This document shows, piece by piece, positions 1 through 8,918 of a DNA stretch of 64,000 bases; position 1 is the first letter of the stretch, and each line of letters begins with the position of its first letter. The notes below the pieces were generated by a model that was not told the origin of the DNA, ran no database searches, and saw nothing but the letters and a program-made list of their open reading frames with translations. Origin of the DNA: Paraglaciecola mesophila (GTDB lineage: Bacteria > Pseudomonadota > Gammaproteobacteria > Enterobacterales > Alteromonadaceae); the NCBI RefSeq assembly GCF_009906955.1, contig NZ_CP047656.1, positions 3,657,001-3,721,000 of the forward strand, written 5' to 3'. A program made the position numbers and the translations under genes.

Positions 1-2648
1 CGGTTCATAGCGATAGCGAGTGCTTCATGGGCCTCAGGGCTAAGAGCACCGATTGACATCGCAGCGGTATCGAAACGCTTGAATAGGTTTTCCGCGGGTT
101 CTACTTCACTGATGTCAATGGCTGGGCTTTCAGCCTTAAGGGCAAGCAAATCACGGAAATGACTCGGTGAACGTTCATTCACTAAGGTGCTGAACACGCG
201 ATAATCATCGTACTTTCCGCTAACAACGGCTTTTTGTAAGCTGGTGACCACGTCTGGGTTGTAAGCATGGTACTCACCGCCGTGCACGTACTTTAATAAA
301 CCGCCATGATCAATCGGTTTACGTTTTAACCAAGCGACGCGGCTTAAATTAATTTGGTCTTGTTCAAAGTCGTCAAACCCTGCACCTTGTATACGACTTG
401 GCACACCTTGGAAGCATAACTTGGTGACATCGGCATTAATACCAATGGCTTCAAATAGCTTAGAACTACGATAGCTAGCAATTGTGCTGATACCCATCTT
501 CGACATGATCTTGTACAGACCTTTATTGATGCCCTTGCGGTAGTTCAATACGCCCTGCATTGCGCTCACGCCTAGCTCACCTTTGTCGGCCATTTGCTCG
601 ATAGATTCGTACGCTAAGAACGGATAAATCGCAGTCGCACCAAGACCGAGTAACACAGCAAAATGATGCGGGTCGCGGGCTGACGCAGTCTCAACGACTA
701 TGTTGGCATCACAGCGAAGTGATTTATCAATCAAACGACGTTGTACAGCACCAACCGCCATAGCAGCAGGGATAGTCAGGCGGTTTGATTTTACGTTGCG
801 GTCAGACAAAATAACAAAAGCAGCGCGTTTGGTTTTCACCAAATACTCTACTTCATTACAAATGCGCGAGATGGCTTTTTTCAAGCCTTCTTCTGGCTTG
901 TAGTTTAAGTCGACCACTTCTGAATAGTAATGCTCTGCGTCATATTCACGCAGTTGTTTCAAATCGGTGTAAATTAATACTGGGGATTCAAACAATACGC
1001 GATGGGCATAGCCAGAGGTTTCGCTAAATACGTTTTGCTCACGGCCAATACAGGTTGCCAACGACATAACGTGGTTTTCACGCAATGGATCGATAGGCGG
1101 GTTTGTTACCTGAGCAAATTGCTGACGGAAATAATCATAGATAGTACGCTGCTTTGATGAAAGCACAGCCATTGGAGTATCATCACCCATCGAGCCAACG
1201 GCTTCTTGGCCATCTTTAGCGAGTACTTTTACGATTTGCTGAAGCTCTTCGTAACTATAAGCAAACAACTTGTGGTACGTAGCCATCATGTTGTCGTCAA
1301 ACACGCGCTGACCAATCAATGACGCATCGCATTCTTCAACAGGCTTTAAGCGACGAATGTTTTCGTCAATCCATTCGCGATAAGGATGACGGCCTTTAAG
1401 CTCTTCATCAATTTCGTTCGAACGCCAGATTTTGCCGTTGTAAGTATCGACGGCCAGCATTTCACCTGGACCAACGCGACCTTTTTCTACCACGTCTTCA
1501 GGTTTGTAATCCCAAATGCCGATTTCAGAAGCAAGGGTAATTAACCCGTCTTTGGTGATCACATAACGCGCTGGGCGCAAACCGTTTCGGTCTAGGTTAC
1601 AAGCCACATGACGGCCGTTGGTTAAAACGATACCCGCTGGGCCGTCCCACGGCTCCATATGCATTGAGTTAAACTCATAAAATGCGCGAAGATCGTCGTC
1701 CATGGTGCTGTTGTTTTGATACGCGGGCGGCACGAGTAAACGCATCGCGCGGAATAGGTCCATGCCACCAGCGAGGAACAGCTCAAGCATGTTGTCTAGC
1801 GATGAAGAGTCAGACCCTTCTGTGTTAACAAATGGCGCTGCATCTGCTAAATCAGGCAATAGTGGTGTTACAAACTTGCTGCTTCGCGCTTGTGCCCAAT
1901 CGCGGTTACCACGAATAGTATTAATTTCACCATTGTGCGCCAAGAAGCGGAATGGCTGTGCCAATGGCCACTTAGGCAAAGTATTGGTAGAGAAGCGCTG
2001 GTGGAATACACAAATGGCAGATTGCATGCGTTCATCGGCTAAGTCTAAATAAAACTTAGGCAAATCTTTTGGCATGACTAAGCCTTTATAAACAGTCACT
2101 AGCGTGGACAAACACGCAATATAGAATTCACTGTCTTCGCTCATGCGCTTTTCAGCACGGCGACGGGCCATAAATAAACGACGCTCTAGGTCTCGTTTGC
2201 GCCATCCAGAAGGTGCATTAACAAAAACCTGTTCAATTTGCGGTACGCCAGAGGCGGCTAAATCACCCAACACTGAGTGATCCGTGGGCACCACGCGCCA
2301 ACCTGCTACGCTTAGGGTTTCACGCTCTAATTCTTCGTTCAAAATTTCACGGCCACGAGCCGCTAAGGTGTCGTCCTGATTGAGGAAAATAACCCCTACA
2401 CCGTATTTCTTACTTAATTTCCAACCGTTTTCGGCGGCTATCTCTTTAAAAAACGCATCCGGTTTTTGAAGTAGCAAGCCACACCCATCCCCGGTTTTAC
2501 CGTCGGCGGCGATACCACCACGGTGTTGCATGCGATCCAATCCTTCAATGGCAGTGATAACAAGTTTGTGGCTGGCTTCGCCTTGTGTGTGGGCGATAAG
2601 ACCGAAACCGCAGTTATCTTTGGAATCATTAGGATTATATAAACTCAT
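1..2648 (-). CDS. gltB: Glutamate synthase (NADPH) large subunit, 3' end outside window
   Basis: Large subunit of glutamate synthase, which makes two glutamates from glutamine and 2-oxoglutarate in nitrogen assimilation. About 882 of the usual roughly 1500 codons lie in the window; the gene runs off the left edge. The ATG at 2648 gives MSLYNPNDSKDNCGFGLIAH. Cys13 would be the N-terminal nucleophile of the class II glutamine amidotransferase domain after removal of a 12-residue propeptide, as in the family. MQHRGG and DGKTGDGCG follow as expected. The glutaminase and central domains are present, and the edge falls at the start of the FMN/synthase domain, where SIGALSPEAH is readable. The gene is divergent from arcB, a neighbourhood also known in enterobacteria. 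The partner gltD would be expected beyond the left edge. Confidence 0.96.
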   Translation of the reverse strand, partial: MSLYNPNDSKDNCGFGLIAHTQGEASHKLVITAIEGLDRMQHRGGIAADGKTGDGCGLLLQKPDAFFKEIAAENGWKLSKKYGVGVIFLNQDDTLAARGREILNEELERETLSVAGWRVVPTDHSVLGDLAASGVPQIEQVFVNAPSGWRKRDLERRLFMARRRAEKRMSEDSEFYIACLSTLVTVYKGLVMPKDLPKFYLDLADERMQSAICVFHQRFSTNTLPKWPLAQPFRFLAHNGEINTIRGNRDWAQARSSKFVTPLLPDLADAAPFVNTEGSDSSSLDNMLELFLAGGMDLFRAMRLLVPPAYQNNSTMDDDLRAFYEFNSMHMEPWDGPAGIVLTNGRHVACNLDRNGLRPARYVITKDGLITLASEIGIWDYKPEDVVEKGRVGPGEMLAVDTYNGKIWRSNEIDEELKGRHPYREWIDENIRRLKPVEECDASLIGQRVFDDNMMATYHKLFAYSYEELQQIVKVLAKDGQEAVGSMGDDTPMAVLSSKQRTIYDYFRQQFAQVTNPPIDPLRENHVMSLATCIGREQNVFSETSGYAHRVLFESPVLIYTDLKQLREYDAEHYYSEVVDLNYKPEEGLKKAISRICNEVEYLVKTKRAAFVILSDRNVKSNRLTIPAAMAVGAVQRRLIDKSLRCDANIVVETASARDPHHFAVLLGLGATAIYPFLAYESIEQMADKGELGVSAMQGVLNYRKGINKGLYKIMSKMGISTIASYRSSKLFEAIGINADVTKLCFQGVPSRIQGAGFDDFEQDQINLSRVAWLKRKPIDHGGLLKYVHGGEYHAYNPDVVTSLQKAVVSGKYDDYRVFSTLVNERSPSHFRDLLALKAESPAIDISEVEPAENLFKRFDTAAMSIGALSPEAHEALAIAMN

Positions 2649-3275
2649 TGACGTAACTCCTTCAACCGACGACTGGTCAGGGTTGTGTTTTAGGTTACTG
2701 CTCTATTTTCTATAACGCTCACGGGATAACTTTGGCACACAAAAAAGTGGCCTAATTGCGCCATGTCACGCTATGTATTCTTGTCGTTTTTATTATTGGG
2801 GATACCAGTCGAGTATCGAATATTTATACTAAGCAGGCCGTACAAAATACCGAGTTAAAATATATAAATCAATTCAGAAGTTTGAACTTACTGGAAAAAT
2901 CCTTACTTTATGTTGGGTTTTTTATATAAAGTTATTTAAATTCAGTCGGTTATCAATCATCCATTTAGTTGGTTATATCCTATGGAATAACTGGCATTTT
3001 TCTCGCCAAGTGTTAATAAATAGTTAATTCTCACCCTTGTAAACAGTGACTTTTCGGTTTGATAGTGAATATTTATGAGAAAAAATCGCATAAAAAGTAT
3101 AATTTGCTGTTTGGAAACACTGCCAAAACGGGCGTGTTGAGGATATTTAGCTAAATTGTTTGAAAAACAAACAATGTCTTAAAGCTCAGCTCAAGTAGCG
3201 ATTATCAGTTGACCCTGTGTTCGAACTTGCTAGCATGGCGCGCTCATAGCCTCACTTTTAAGCACGGAAAATAGC
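2649..3275. other. 627-bp gltB-arcB divergent intergenic region
   Basis: This stretch separates the divergent starts of gltB and arcB and must hold both promoters. It is AT-rich, especially from about 2800 to 3110. I found no convincing ORF, no strong intrinsic terminator and no long inverted repeat. It is longer than needed for two promoters, so a small RNA or an extended regulatory region is possible, but nothing in the sequence shows one. Confidence 0.5.
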
Positions 3276-5621
3276 ATGCAGCGACAAGAATCAGTAGAAC
3301 CTTGGGCCCTTCGATTTGCCCAGTTTATTAATCGTTTTGGCACCCTGCGTGTTAGCGTGTTATTTGTCATTCTGACCCTCATCTTTACCATGACAGGCAC
3401 CTACTTCTTGCGTATTTACATTATAGGTGATGTGAAGTTAGAAGATTTTATGAGTGCGATTATTCTGACCATCGTTAGCGCACCCTGGGTATTGTTTTTC
3501 TTTAGTGAGTTGGTCAAACAACTTGAGCGCTCCAGAGGGCATTTAGCCGAAGCAGTAACTCAATTAGAGCGTTTACGTGAAGAAGATATTCTGCTTAGCC
3601 GTGAGCTACAAAACAATATTAAGCAACTTAACTACGAAATAGAGCAGCGGAAAAATGCCCAAGAAGAGCGTGAAAGTGTATTCGTAGAATTAGAAAATGA
3701 AATTAAAGACAGAGCGGAGAAAGAAGCCCAAGCGCTGCGTTTGTCTACCTTGCTGCGTTCAATCATTGATGCCTCGCCAGATCTTATATACTACCGCAAC
3801 GAAGAAGGTCAATTTGCCGGTTGTAACCGCTTAGCAGAGCAAATGACCGGTCGAACCGAAGCCGAATTGATTGGTTTAACCCCGCACGAGGTGTGGGAAG
3901 AAGAGCTAGCGAGCCAAGTGGCAGCCAGTGATCATGAAGTGCTAGAAAATGATGTGAGCATTACCGAAGAAGTTTGGCTGCGTTTTGCCGATGGTCGCCG
4001 TGGCTACTTTGAAATGCGCAAAGTGCCCTTTTATGACAAGGACAATAAGCGTTTAGGCCTATTAGCCTTTGGCCGAGATATTACTGAGCGTAAACAGGCC
4101 GAAAATATCGTCGCGAAAGCGAGCAAAGATAAAACCAAATTTATCGCCACCATTAGTCATGAATTGCGCACTCCGTTAAACGGCATTGTAGGTTTAAGTC
4201 GTATGCTGCGTGATACCAAATTAGATAAAGAGCAATTCGCTTGGGTGAGCACTATTTACGCAAGCGGTATTACCCTGGGAAATATCTTTAACGATATTAT
4301 CGATATCGATCGCATGGGTCGGGATAAACTCGAGCTTTCGCTAAAAACCGTGTCGATTAAAGATTTCACCGAAGAGCTAAGCAGTATTATTAAACTACTT
4401 GCCGCAGACAAAGGCCTTGCATTTGATACCGAGATTAGAGAACCACTGCCAGATTTTGTCGAAGTGGACGGTACCAGGTTGCGGCAGATTTTGTGGAACT
4501 TGCTATTCAACGCAGTCAAGTTCACTCAAAAGGGGAAAGTCAGCTTAAGCGTTGAAGCGCATACCACAGGTGATGGTATTAGCCATGTGAAATTCTGCGT
4601 AGGGGATACAGGTGTTGGTATTCCTCAAGCCGAACTCGATAAAATATTTGCTATGTATTACCAAGTGAACTTGCCTGAGCACCAAAGTGCCACCGGCACG
4701 GGTATCGGCTTAGCGATATGCCAACAAATGGTGTCACTGATGAACGGCGAAATAAAAGTCAGTAGTGAAATCGGTAAAGGCACCTGTTTCACGGTGGAAT
4801 TGCCATTACCCATTAGCAAACGCCCTATGCAAGTGGAGGAGCTGCAAGTACGTGGTCTGAATATCTTGTTGGTGGAAGATATAGAACTCAATGTAATGGT
4901 TGCCAAAGCATTGCTAGAAAAGCTTGACCAACATGTTGATGTGGCTATGACAGGCAGCGAAGCGATAAAAATGGTACGGGATAAACAGTACGACTTAATC
5001 TTGCTTGATATCCAATTGCCGGATATGACAGGCTTTGATGTCGCCGCCACCCTGCATGAAGAAAGTTTGGTTGAACAAACCAGTATTGTTGCCTTAACAG
5101 CCAATGTTATTAAACGTCGTCAAGAGTATTTGGACAGTGGAATGGACGATGTTGTCGCAAAACCGGTCAAGAAGAGCCGTATCATTGAAGTATTTAACTC
5201 GCTGTTCAGTGAGCACGCTTATGAGTCTCACAAGCCGAACGAAGAAGAACCAGATAAAGAGCTTGATGCCATTTTAGATTTAGACTTGCTGCAGATGTTG
5301 GTGGATACCATAGGTCATGAAATGGTCAGCACCAGTGTTAAAGTGTTTGAAGAAAACATGCCGGTTTACCTAGAAATACTGCAATTGAGTTTGAGCGCTG
5401 ATGAGAAAGATGAAGTGTGCTCTCAAGCCCATAAGATAAAAGGGGCTGCAGGCTCGGTTGGCTTGGCCAGAGTGCAAAAAATTGCTAACCAAATCCAGCA
5501 GGGCGACCACCCAGCTTGGTGGGAGAATGTGCACGATTGGGTAGAAGAACTGACGTTTGCTGCCGAACAAGACATGCAAAAATTAGGTGAGTGGTTAAAC
5601 AAACAAGATATTGATGATTAG
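3276..5621 (+). CDS. arcB: Aerobic respiration control hybrid sensor kinase ArcB
   Basis: Tripartite hybrid histidine kinase of the Arc redox system, which senses the quinone pool and phosphorylates ArcA. Its 781 residues are close to the 778 of E. coli ArcB. Two membrane segments lie at about residues 24-46 and 58-78 with a very short periplasmic turn. A coiled coil (about 80-155) and a PAS domain (about 160-275) follow. The HisKA phospho-acceptor is His295 in SHELRTPLNG, then comes an ATPase domain with GDTGVGIP and GTGIGLAI. The receiver Asp is Asp578 in LLLDIQLPD, and the C-terminal HPt domain has His719 in AHKIKGAAGS. All phosphorelay residues are intact. It is transcribed alone, divergently from gltB. 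The partner arcA is not in this window. Confidence 0.96.
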   Translation: MQRQESVEPWALRFAQFINRFGTLRVSVLFVILTLIFTMTGTYFLRIYIIGDVKLEDFMSAIILTIVSAPWVLFFFSELVKQLERSRGHLAEAVTQLERLREEDILLSRELQNNIKQLNYEIEQRKNAQEERESVFVELENEIKDRAEKEAQALRLSTLLRSIIDASPDLIYYRNEEGQFAGCNRLAEQMTGRTEAELIGLTPHEVWEEELASQVAASDHEVLENDVSITEEVWLRFADGRRGYFEMRKVPFYDKDNKRLGLLAFGRDITERKQAENIVAKASKDKTKFIATISHELRTPLNGIVGLSRMLRDTKLDKEQFAWVSTIYASGITLGNIFNDIIDIDRMGRDKLELSLKTVSIKDFTEELSSIIKLLAADKGLAFDTEIREPLPDFVEVDGTRLRQILWNLLFNAVKFTQKGKVSLSVEAHTTGDGISHVKFCVGDTGVGIPQAELDKIFAMYYQVNLPEHQSATGTGIGLAICQQMVSLMNGEIKVSSEIGKGTCFTVELPLPISKRPMQVEELQVRGLNILLVEDIELNVMVAKALLEKLDQHVDVAMTGSEAIKMVRDKQYDLILLDIQLPDMTGFDVAATLHEESLVEQTSIVALTANVIKRRQEYLDSGMDDVVAKPVKKSRIIEVFNSLFSEHAYESHKPNEEEPDKELDAILDLDLLQMLVDTIGHEMVSTSVKVFEENMPVYLEILQLSLSADEKDEVCSQAHKIKGAAGSVGLARVQKIANQIQQGDHPAWWENVHDWVEELTFAAEQDMQKLGEWLNKQDIDD

Positions 5622-5662
5622 CCTTATTGGCCGGCAACGACAGATTAGCGTCGCGCTAAACT

Positions 5663-5682
5663 CGCCTCACGAGAGTGAGGCG
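5663..5682 (+). other. GNRA-capped hairpin downstream of arcB
   Basis: A perfect 8-bp stem (CGCCTCAC/GTGAGGCG) closes a GAGA tetraloop 42 bases after the arcB stop. No T-tract follows, so it is not a canonical intrinsic terminator. It may stabilise the arcB 3' end or mark a degenerate terminator before the rpsF promoter. Confidence 0.45.
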
Positions 5683-5726
5683 CATCTATACTACGCACTT
5701 TTATAAGGGATAAGCATAAATATTGC

Positions 5727-5762
5727 TTGTGCCTACCGACCAGTTTATATACAATTCGCGCC
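5727..5762 (+). promoter_or_regulatory. Predicted sigma70 promoter of the rpsF operon with GC-rich discriminator
   Basis: TTGTGC (5727-5732), a 17-bp spacer and TACAAT (5750-5755) are followed directly by TCGCGCC. The same -10 plus discriminator occurs before rplU and, with TATAAT, before rplM. GC-rich discriminators are typical of promoters under stringent control. The predicted transcript has a leader of roughly 85 bases. Confidence 0.7.
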
Positions 5763-5764
5763 GC

Positions 5765-5847
5765 TTAAAACAGTCACTTTAATTTAGTTCCTTGTCTCCA
5801 TACAGTTTGACTGTGCTGTCGAGGCTACAACCGTGAGGAGCAATATG
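5765..5847 (+). promoter_or_regulatory. rpsF mRNA leader, candidate S6:S18 autoregulatory site
   Basis: The roughly 80-base leader holds a small hairpin at 5802-5814 (ACAGT-TTG-ACTGT). An ACCG element at 5830-5833 touches the Shine-Dalgarno sequence GAGGAG. In characterised rpsF leaders an S6:S18 complex binds a CCG-containing bulge next to the ribosome-binding site, so this is a plausible equivalent. I could not confirm the full fold by eye. Confidence 0.35.
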
Positions 5848-6252
5848 ATGCGTCATTACGAAATCGTATTCATGGTTCACCCTGACCAGAGTGAACAAGT
5901 TCCAGGTATGATCGAGCGTTATACCGGAATTCTTACCCAAAATGGTGGCACAATCCACCGTATGGAAGATTGGGGCCGTCGTCAATTGGCTTACCCAATC
6001 GACAAACTACACAAAGCACACTACGTACTTATCAATGCTGAAGCGTCTGCTGAAGCCGTTGAAGAGCTAGAGACTGCTTTCCGTTTCAATGACGTTGTAT
6101 TGCGTAACCTAGTTATGCGTACTAAAGATGCTGAAACAGAGCAATCGCCTATGGCTAAAGAAGAGCGTCGTGAAAAGCGTGACGAAAGACCGTCTTCTGA
6201 AGACAAGTCTGTAGAACCTGAAGCAGCTACTGCTTCTGACGAAAAAGAATAA
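5848..6252 (+). CDS. rpsF: 30S ribosomal protein S6
   Basis: Small-subunit protein that pairs with S18 on 16S rRNA. The product, about 134 residues, begins [20 protein letters not shown], nearly the E. coli N-terminus. I placed the start at ATG 5848 because the upstream in-frame GTG at 5833 overlaps the Shine-Dalgarno GAGGAG; ATG 5845 is the alternative. The C-terminal tail is long and charged, rich in Glu and Arg, as in gammaproteobacterial S6. It is the first gene of rpsF-rpsR-rplI, with only 11 bases to rpsR, so the priB gene usual at this point is absent. Confidence 0.97.
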   Translation: MRHYEIVFMVHPDQSEQVPGMIERYTGILTQNGGTIHRMEDWGRRQLAYPIDKLHKAHYVLINAEASAEAVEELETAFRFNDVVLRNLVMRTKDAETEQSPMAKEERREKRDERPSSEDKSVEPEAATASDEKE

Positions 6253-6263
6253 GGAGACAAAAA

Positions 6264-6491
6264 ATGGCTCGTTTTTTTAGACGTCGTAAATTCTGCCGTT
6301 TCTCAGCTGATGGTGTTGTTCAGATCGATTATAAAGACATCGCTATGTTGAAAAACTATGTCACTGAAAGTGGTAAAATCGTACCTAGCCGTATCACTGG
6401 AACTAGCGCTAAGTATCAGCGTCAGTTGTCAACTGCTATCAAGCGCGCGCGCTTCCTAGCATTGCTTCCATATACTGATTCTCACAAGTAA
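6264..6491 (+). CDS. rpsR: 30S ribosomal protein S18
   Basis: A 75-residue S18, the usual length, with [17 protein letters not shown] and the highly conserved [19 protein letters not shown] core (here [20 protein letters not shown]). It binds 16S rRNA as a heterodimer with S6. AAGGAGAC precedes the ATG. It is the middle gene of the rpsF operon. Assignment rests on nearly full-length similarity to the E. coli protein. Confidence 0.98.
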   Translation: MARFFRRRKFCRFSADGVVQIDYKDIAMLKNYVTESGKIVPSRITGTSAKYQRQLSTAIKRARFLALLPYTDSHK

Positions 6492-6517
6492 CCCCAGCGA
6501 AATTAAGAGGTAGCAAG

Positions 6518-6970
6518 ATGGAAATCATACTACTAAACAAGGTCGCTAACCTGGGCGGCTTGGGTGACAATGTCACTGTAAAATCAGGTTATGCACGTAA
6601 CTACTTGTTCCCTCAAGGACAAGCGGTTCCTGCTACTAAAGCAAACGTAGAAAAATTTGAAGCACGTCGTGCAGAGCTTGAAGCAAAAATTGCTGAACAG
6701 CTTGCAGCGGCTGAAGCTCGCGCAGCAAAAGTTGCTGAGTTGGCTGAAGTGACTATCGCAGCACCTGCTGGCGACGAAGGCAAATTGTTCGGATCTATCG
6801 GTACTCGTGACATCGCAGTAGCTATTACTGCCGCTGGTGTTGAGATTGCTAAATCTGAAGTTAAATTGCCTACTGGTACTTTACGTGAAACTGGTGAGTT
6901 CGAAATCGACCTACAGTTGCATTCAGACGTTACCACTACAATCAAATTGGTTGTTATTCAAGAAGCTTAA
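6518..6970 (+). CDS. rplI: 50S ribosomal protein L9
   Basis: A 150-residue L9 of normal length and two-lobed layout. The N-terminal rRNA-binding lobe contains [21 protein letters not shown] long Ala/Glu-rich connecting helix spans about residues 42-75, and the C-terminal lobe has [19 protein letters not shown] precedes the ATG. It is the last gene of the rpsF operon and is followed by a strong terminator. Confidence 0.98.
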   Translation: MEIILLNKVANLGGLGDNVTVKSGYARNYLFPQGQAVPATKANVEKFEARRAELEAKIAEQLAAAEARAAKVAELAEVTIAAPAGDEGKLFGSIGTRDIAVAITAAGVEIAKSEVKLPTGTLRETGEFEIDLQLHSDVTTTIKLVVIQEA

Positions 6971-6992
6971 TTTAAGCCTTTTGGATACTAAA

Positions 6993-7031
6993 AACACCGC
7001 TTAGTTGCATTGCACTAAGCGGTGTTTTTTT
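6993..7031 (+). terminator. Intrinsic terminator of the rpsF-rpsR-rplI operon
   Basis: A 13-bp perfect stem (6993-7005 with 7014-7026) with an 8-base loop is followed by a T-run. The minus-strand side also carries a short T-run, so it may also stop transcription from the convergent MOSC gene. Confidence 0.9.
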
Positions 7032-7059
7032 ATGCCCGCAGTTTATTGACTATCGATTA

Positions 7060-7716
7060 TTATTTATCGATACGACCTAGTAGTTTTTCTCGCCATTGTG
7101 AGTCTAACCCTATCGCATTGCTCATTTGCCGTAGTGAATCCGCTGACGTGTTTTTGTCAAAGTGCTGCTGAACAAAAGATGCCACAGACACATTTTCATT
7201 AGGCCGTTCCAATAGTGTGATGTCATCTCCTAGTCGAATTGCTCCACCTTGTAACACTCGATAGTACCATCCGGTTATCTGTTGCTTATTGATTAACTGG
7301 ACCAATCCTTTTTGATTTAGCTTTTCTTCTATTTTCCAGCACGGCATACGCGGTGAACTGACTTGCACCTCGATTTCGCCAATACGATAAATATCGCCAA
7401 TATTGACGTTAGTATCACTCATCACTGGGCTACTGATATTCTCACCGATACTGCCAGCAATCGCTTTCTTGTGCAGCAGAGGGTGGCGTTTGATGATGGT
7501 TTCGTAGCCATGCAGTGCATATTGATGTAGTGCGCGCTCCGGGCCACCGTGATAGCGTTTATCCACCTGAATGTCATCGGTGATACCTAGGTGATCTACT
7601 TTCGCCGAGGTGACAGGGCGTTTATCGATGCCAGAGAGCGCGTTTTTAGGACCAATAGGACGCGCTTTGCCTGCGAATAAGCCTAATACTTTCATACGGA
7701 TTCCGATTTTATTCAT
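7060..7716 (-). CDS. MOSC-domain protein, YiiM-like
   Basis: A 218-residue single-domain MOSC protein like E. coli YiiM, a molybdenum-cofactor enzyme that reduces N-hydroxylated base analogues such as 6-hydroxylaminopurine. Seen here: HGGPERALHQYALHGYE near residue 65, GENISS near residue 95, and the conserved Cys in SSPRMPCWKIEEKL, the expected Mo ligand. A C-terminal 3-alpha region follows. ATG 7716 or ATG 7695 (MKVLGLFAGK) could be the start; the second has GGAAT just upstream and fits family N-termini better. It is convergent with rplI and transcribed alone. Confidence 0.85.
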   Translation of the reverse strand: MNKIGIRMKVLGLFAGKARPIGPKNALSGIDKRPVTSAKVDHLGITDDIQVDKRYHGGPERALHQYALHGYETIIKRHPLLHKKAIAGSIGENISSPVMSDTNVNIGDIYRIGEIEVQVSSPRMPCWKIEEKLNQKGLVQLINKQQITGWYYRVLQGGAIRLGDDITLLERPNENVSVASFVQQHFDKNTSADSLRQMSNAIGLDSQWREKLLGRIDK

Positions 7717-7804
7717 GAGAAATTAAGGTTTCTTTTTTGCGGCTTTAAACCTTTGTAGGTTAACCTGCGACTTATTTTGTAACCTAGCTAACGAAGACAA
7801 AAGA

Positions 7805-8371
7805 TTGACTGAGTATTCAAACATTGTTGCCGCTGAGCACAAGTTTGCCACCGATGAGGAGCGGCATCTACTGTTAGCGGTAAAAAATGGCAACCGGCAG
7901 GCTTATCACCAGCTATATCATCGATATATCGGTCAGGTGTATGCGCTGTGTTATCGCCTAACAGGAGATAAGTCATTAGCCGAGGATGCATCACAAGAGG
8001 TGTTTATCCAATTGTGGCGCAAAATTGGTGATTATTCCGAACAAAGTAAGTTTTCTACTTGGCTGCACACAGTCACGTCTCACATTACGATTTCGTATAT
8101 TCGTAAACAACGCGGTTGGGTACAGCGCATGCTTAATATAGAAAGCTCAAGCGCGGTAAATGATATTGCTGAAGCCTCGGCAGGAGAGGTAGATATTGAA
8201 AAGTATGTGTTGCGTCTGCCTGAACGCGCGCGAATCGTGTTTGTTCTGCATGCAATTGAAGGGTATCGCCACGAAGAAATTGCCCAAATGACCAACATGG
8301 CCATTGGAACGAGTAAAGCACAATTCCACCGAGCGAAACAGTTATTAGAGGAGTGGATGGGTTATGCGTAA
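7805..8371 (+). CDS. ECF-type RNA polymerase sigma factor
   Basis: A 188-residue sigma70-family protein with only regions 2 and 4, as in extracytoplasmic-function sigma factors. Region 2 (about residues 33-100) includes YHQLYHRYIGQVYALCYRLT and AEDASQEVFIQLWRKI. Region 4 (about 130-185) has LPERARIVFVLHAIEGYRHEEIAQ and a helix-turn-helix ending AIGTSKAQFHRAKQLL. The start is TTG 7805 with only a weak ribosome-binding site. Its end overlaps the next gene by 8 bases, consistent with translational coupling to a regulator. The probable targets include its own operon. Confidence 0.88.
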   Translation: MTEYSNIVAAEHKFATDEERHLLLAVKNGNRQAYHQLYHRYIGQVYALCYRLTGDKSLAEDASQEVFIQLWRKIGDYSEQSKFSTWLHTVTSHITISYIRKQRGWVQRMLNIESSSAVNDIAEASAGEVDIEKYVLRLPERARIVFVLHAIEGYRHEEIAQMTNMAIGTSKAQFHRAKQLLEEWMGYA

Positions 8372-8897
8372 GCCAGATTTTGAACATGCTTTGCAAGACA
8401 AGCTTGCGAAGCTAGATAAGCATAAGCAACCTGAGCGCGATTTATGGCCGGGTATTGAGCTAGCGCTGGTTAAGCAAGAAGATCAGGCTCGCAACGTACA
8501 TGACTTGAGCGACAAAAAGGTTCGAGTTAATAGCAACCGTCTTTATTGGGGACGGGCAGCCGCGCTTGCTGCAACAGTGGCTGTTATTGCCCTTGTGAGC
8601 TGGAAGGGCGTACTACAAAATGACGACATGATAAGCGGTGATGAATTAGTTGCCGCCCTCAGTGCTCAGCACGAAGAGCAGAAAAAAGCCTTATTAGTGC
8701 AGTTTGAAGGAGAAAACGCACTGACCAACAATTGGCAACAACAATTAGCTGAACTTGATAATGCCGCCGAGGCGATTAAGAAGGCGTTGCTAAATGAACC
8801 AGATAATATGGCGTTGCTGAAAATGCTACAAAGCGTGCATCAGCAACAGATAAATTTAATCGAGCGCGTGCATTCACCTAAGTGGTCGCAAATCTAA
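8364..8897 (+). CDS. Putative anti-sigma factor, single-span membrane protein
   Basis: A 177-residue protein starting at an ATG inside the end of the sigma gene. Residues 1-58 are cytoplasmic and charged. One membrane segment lies at about 62-80 (GRAAALAATVAVIALVSW). A periplasmic, Gln/Glu/Ala-rich, probably coiled-coil domain follows to the end. No zinc-binding HxxxCxxC motif of the classical ZAS type is present. The anti-sigma role is inferred from the overlap with an ECF sigma gene and the topology, not from a recognised domain. Its neighbour downstream is 21 bases away. Confidence 0.6.
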   Translation: MRKPDFEHALQDKLAKLDKHKQPERDLWPGIELALVKQEDQARNVHDLSDKKVRVNSNRLYWGRAAALAATVAVIALVSWKGVLQNDDMISGDELVAALSAQHEEQKKALLVQFEGENALTNNWQQQLAELDNAAEAIKKALLNEPDNMALLKMLQSVHQQQINLIERVHSPKWSQI

Positions 8898-8918
8898 TAT
8901 GAATGCTAGGAGTCAAAA

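Noticed and set aside
4658..5104. 148-codon open frame on the minus strand within arcB
   Set aside because: Antisense shadow of a well-conserved gene; no ribosome-binding site or recognisable protein.
5622..5726. ArcZ-like small RNA next to arcB
   Set aside because: ArcZ is encoded beside arcB in enterobacteria, but no similar 3' seed or terminator is seen here.
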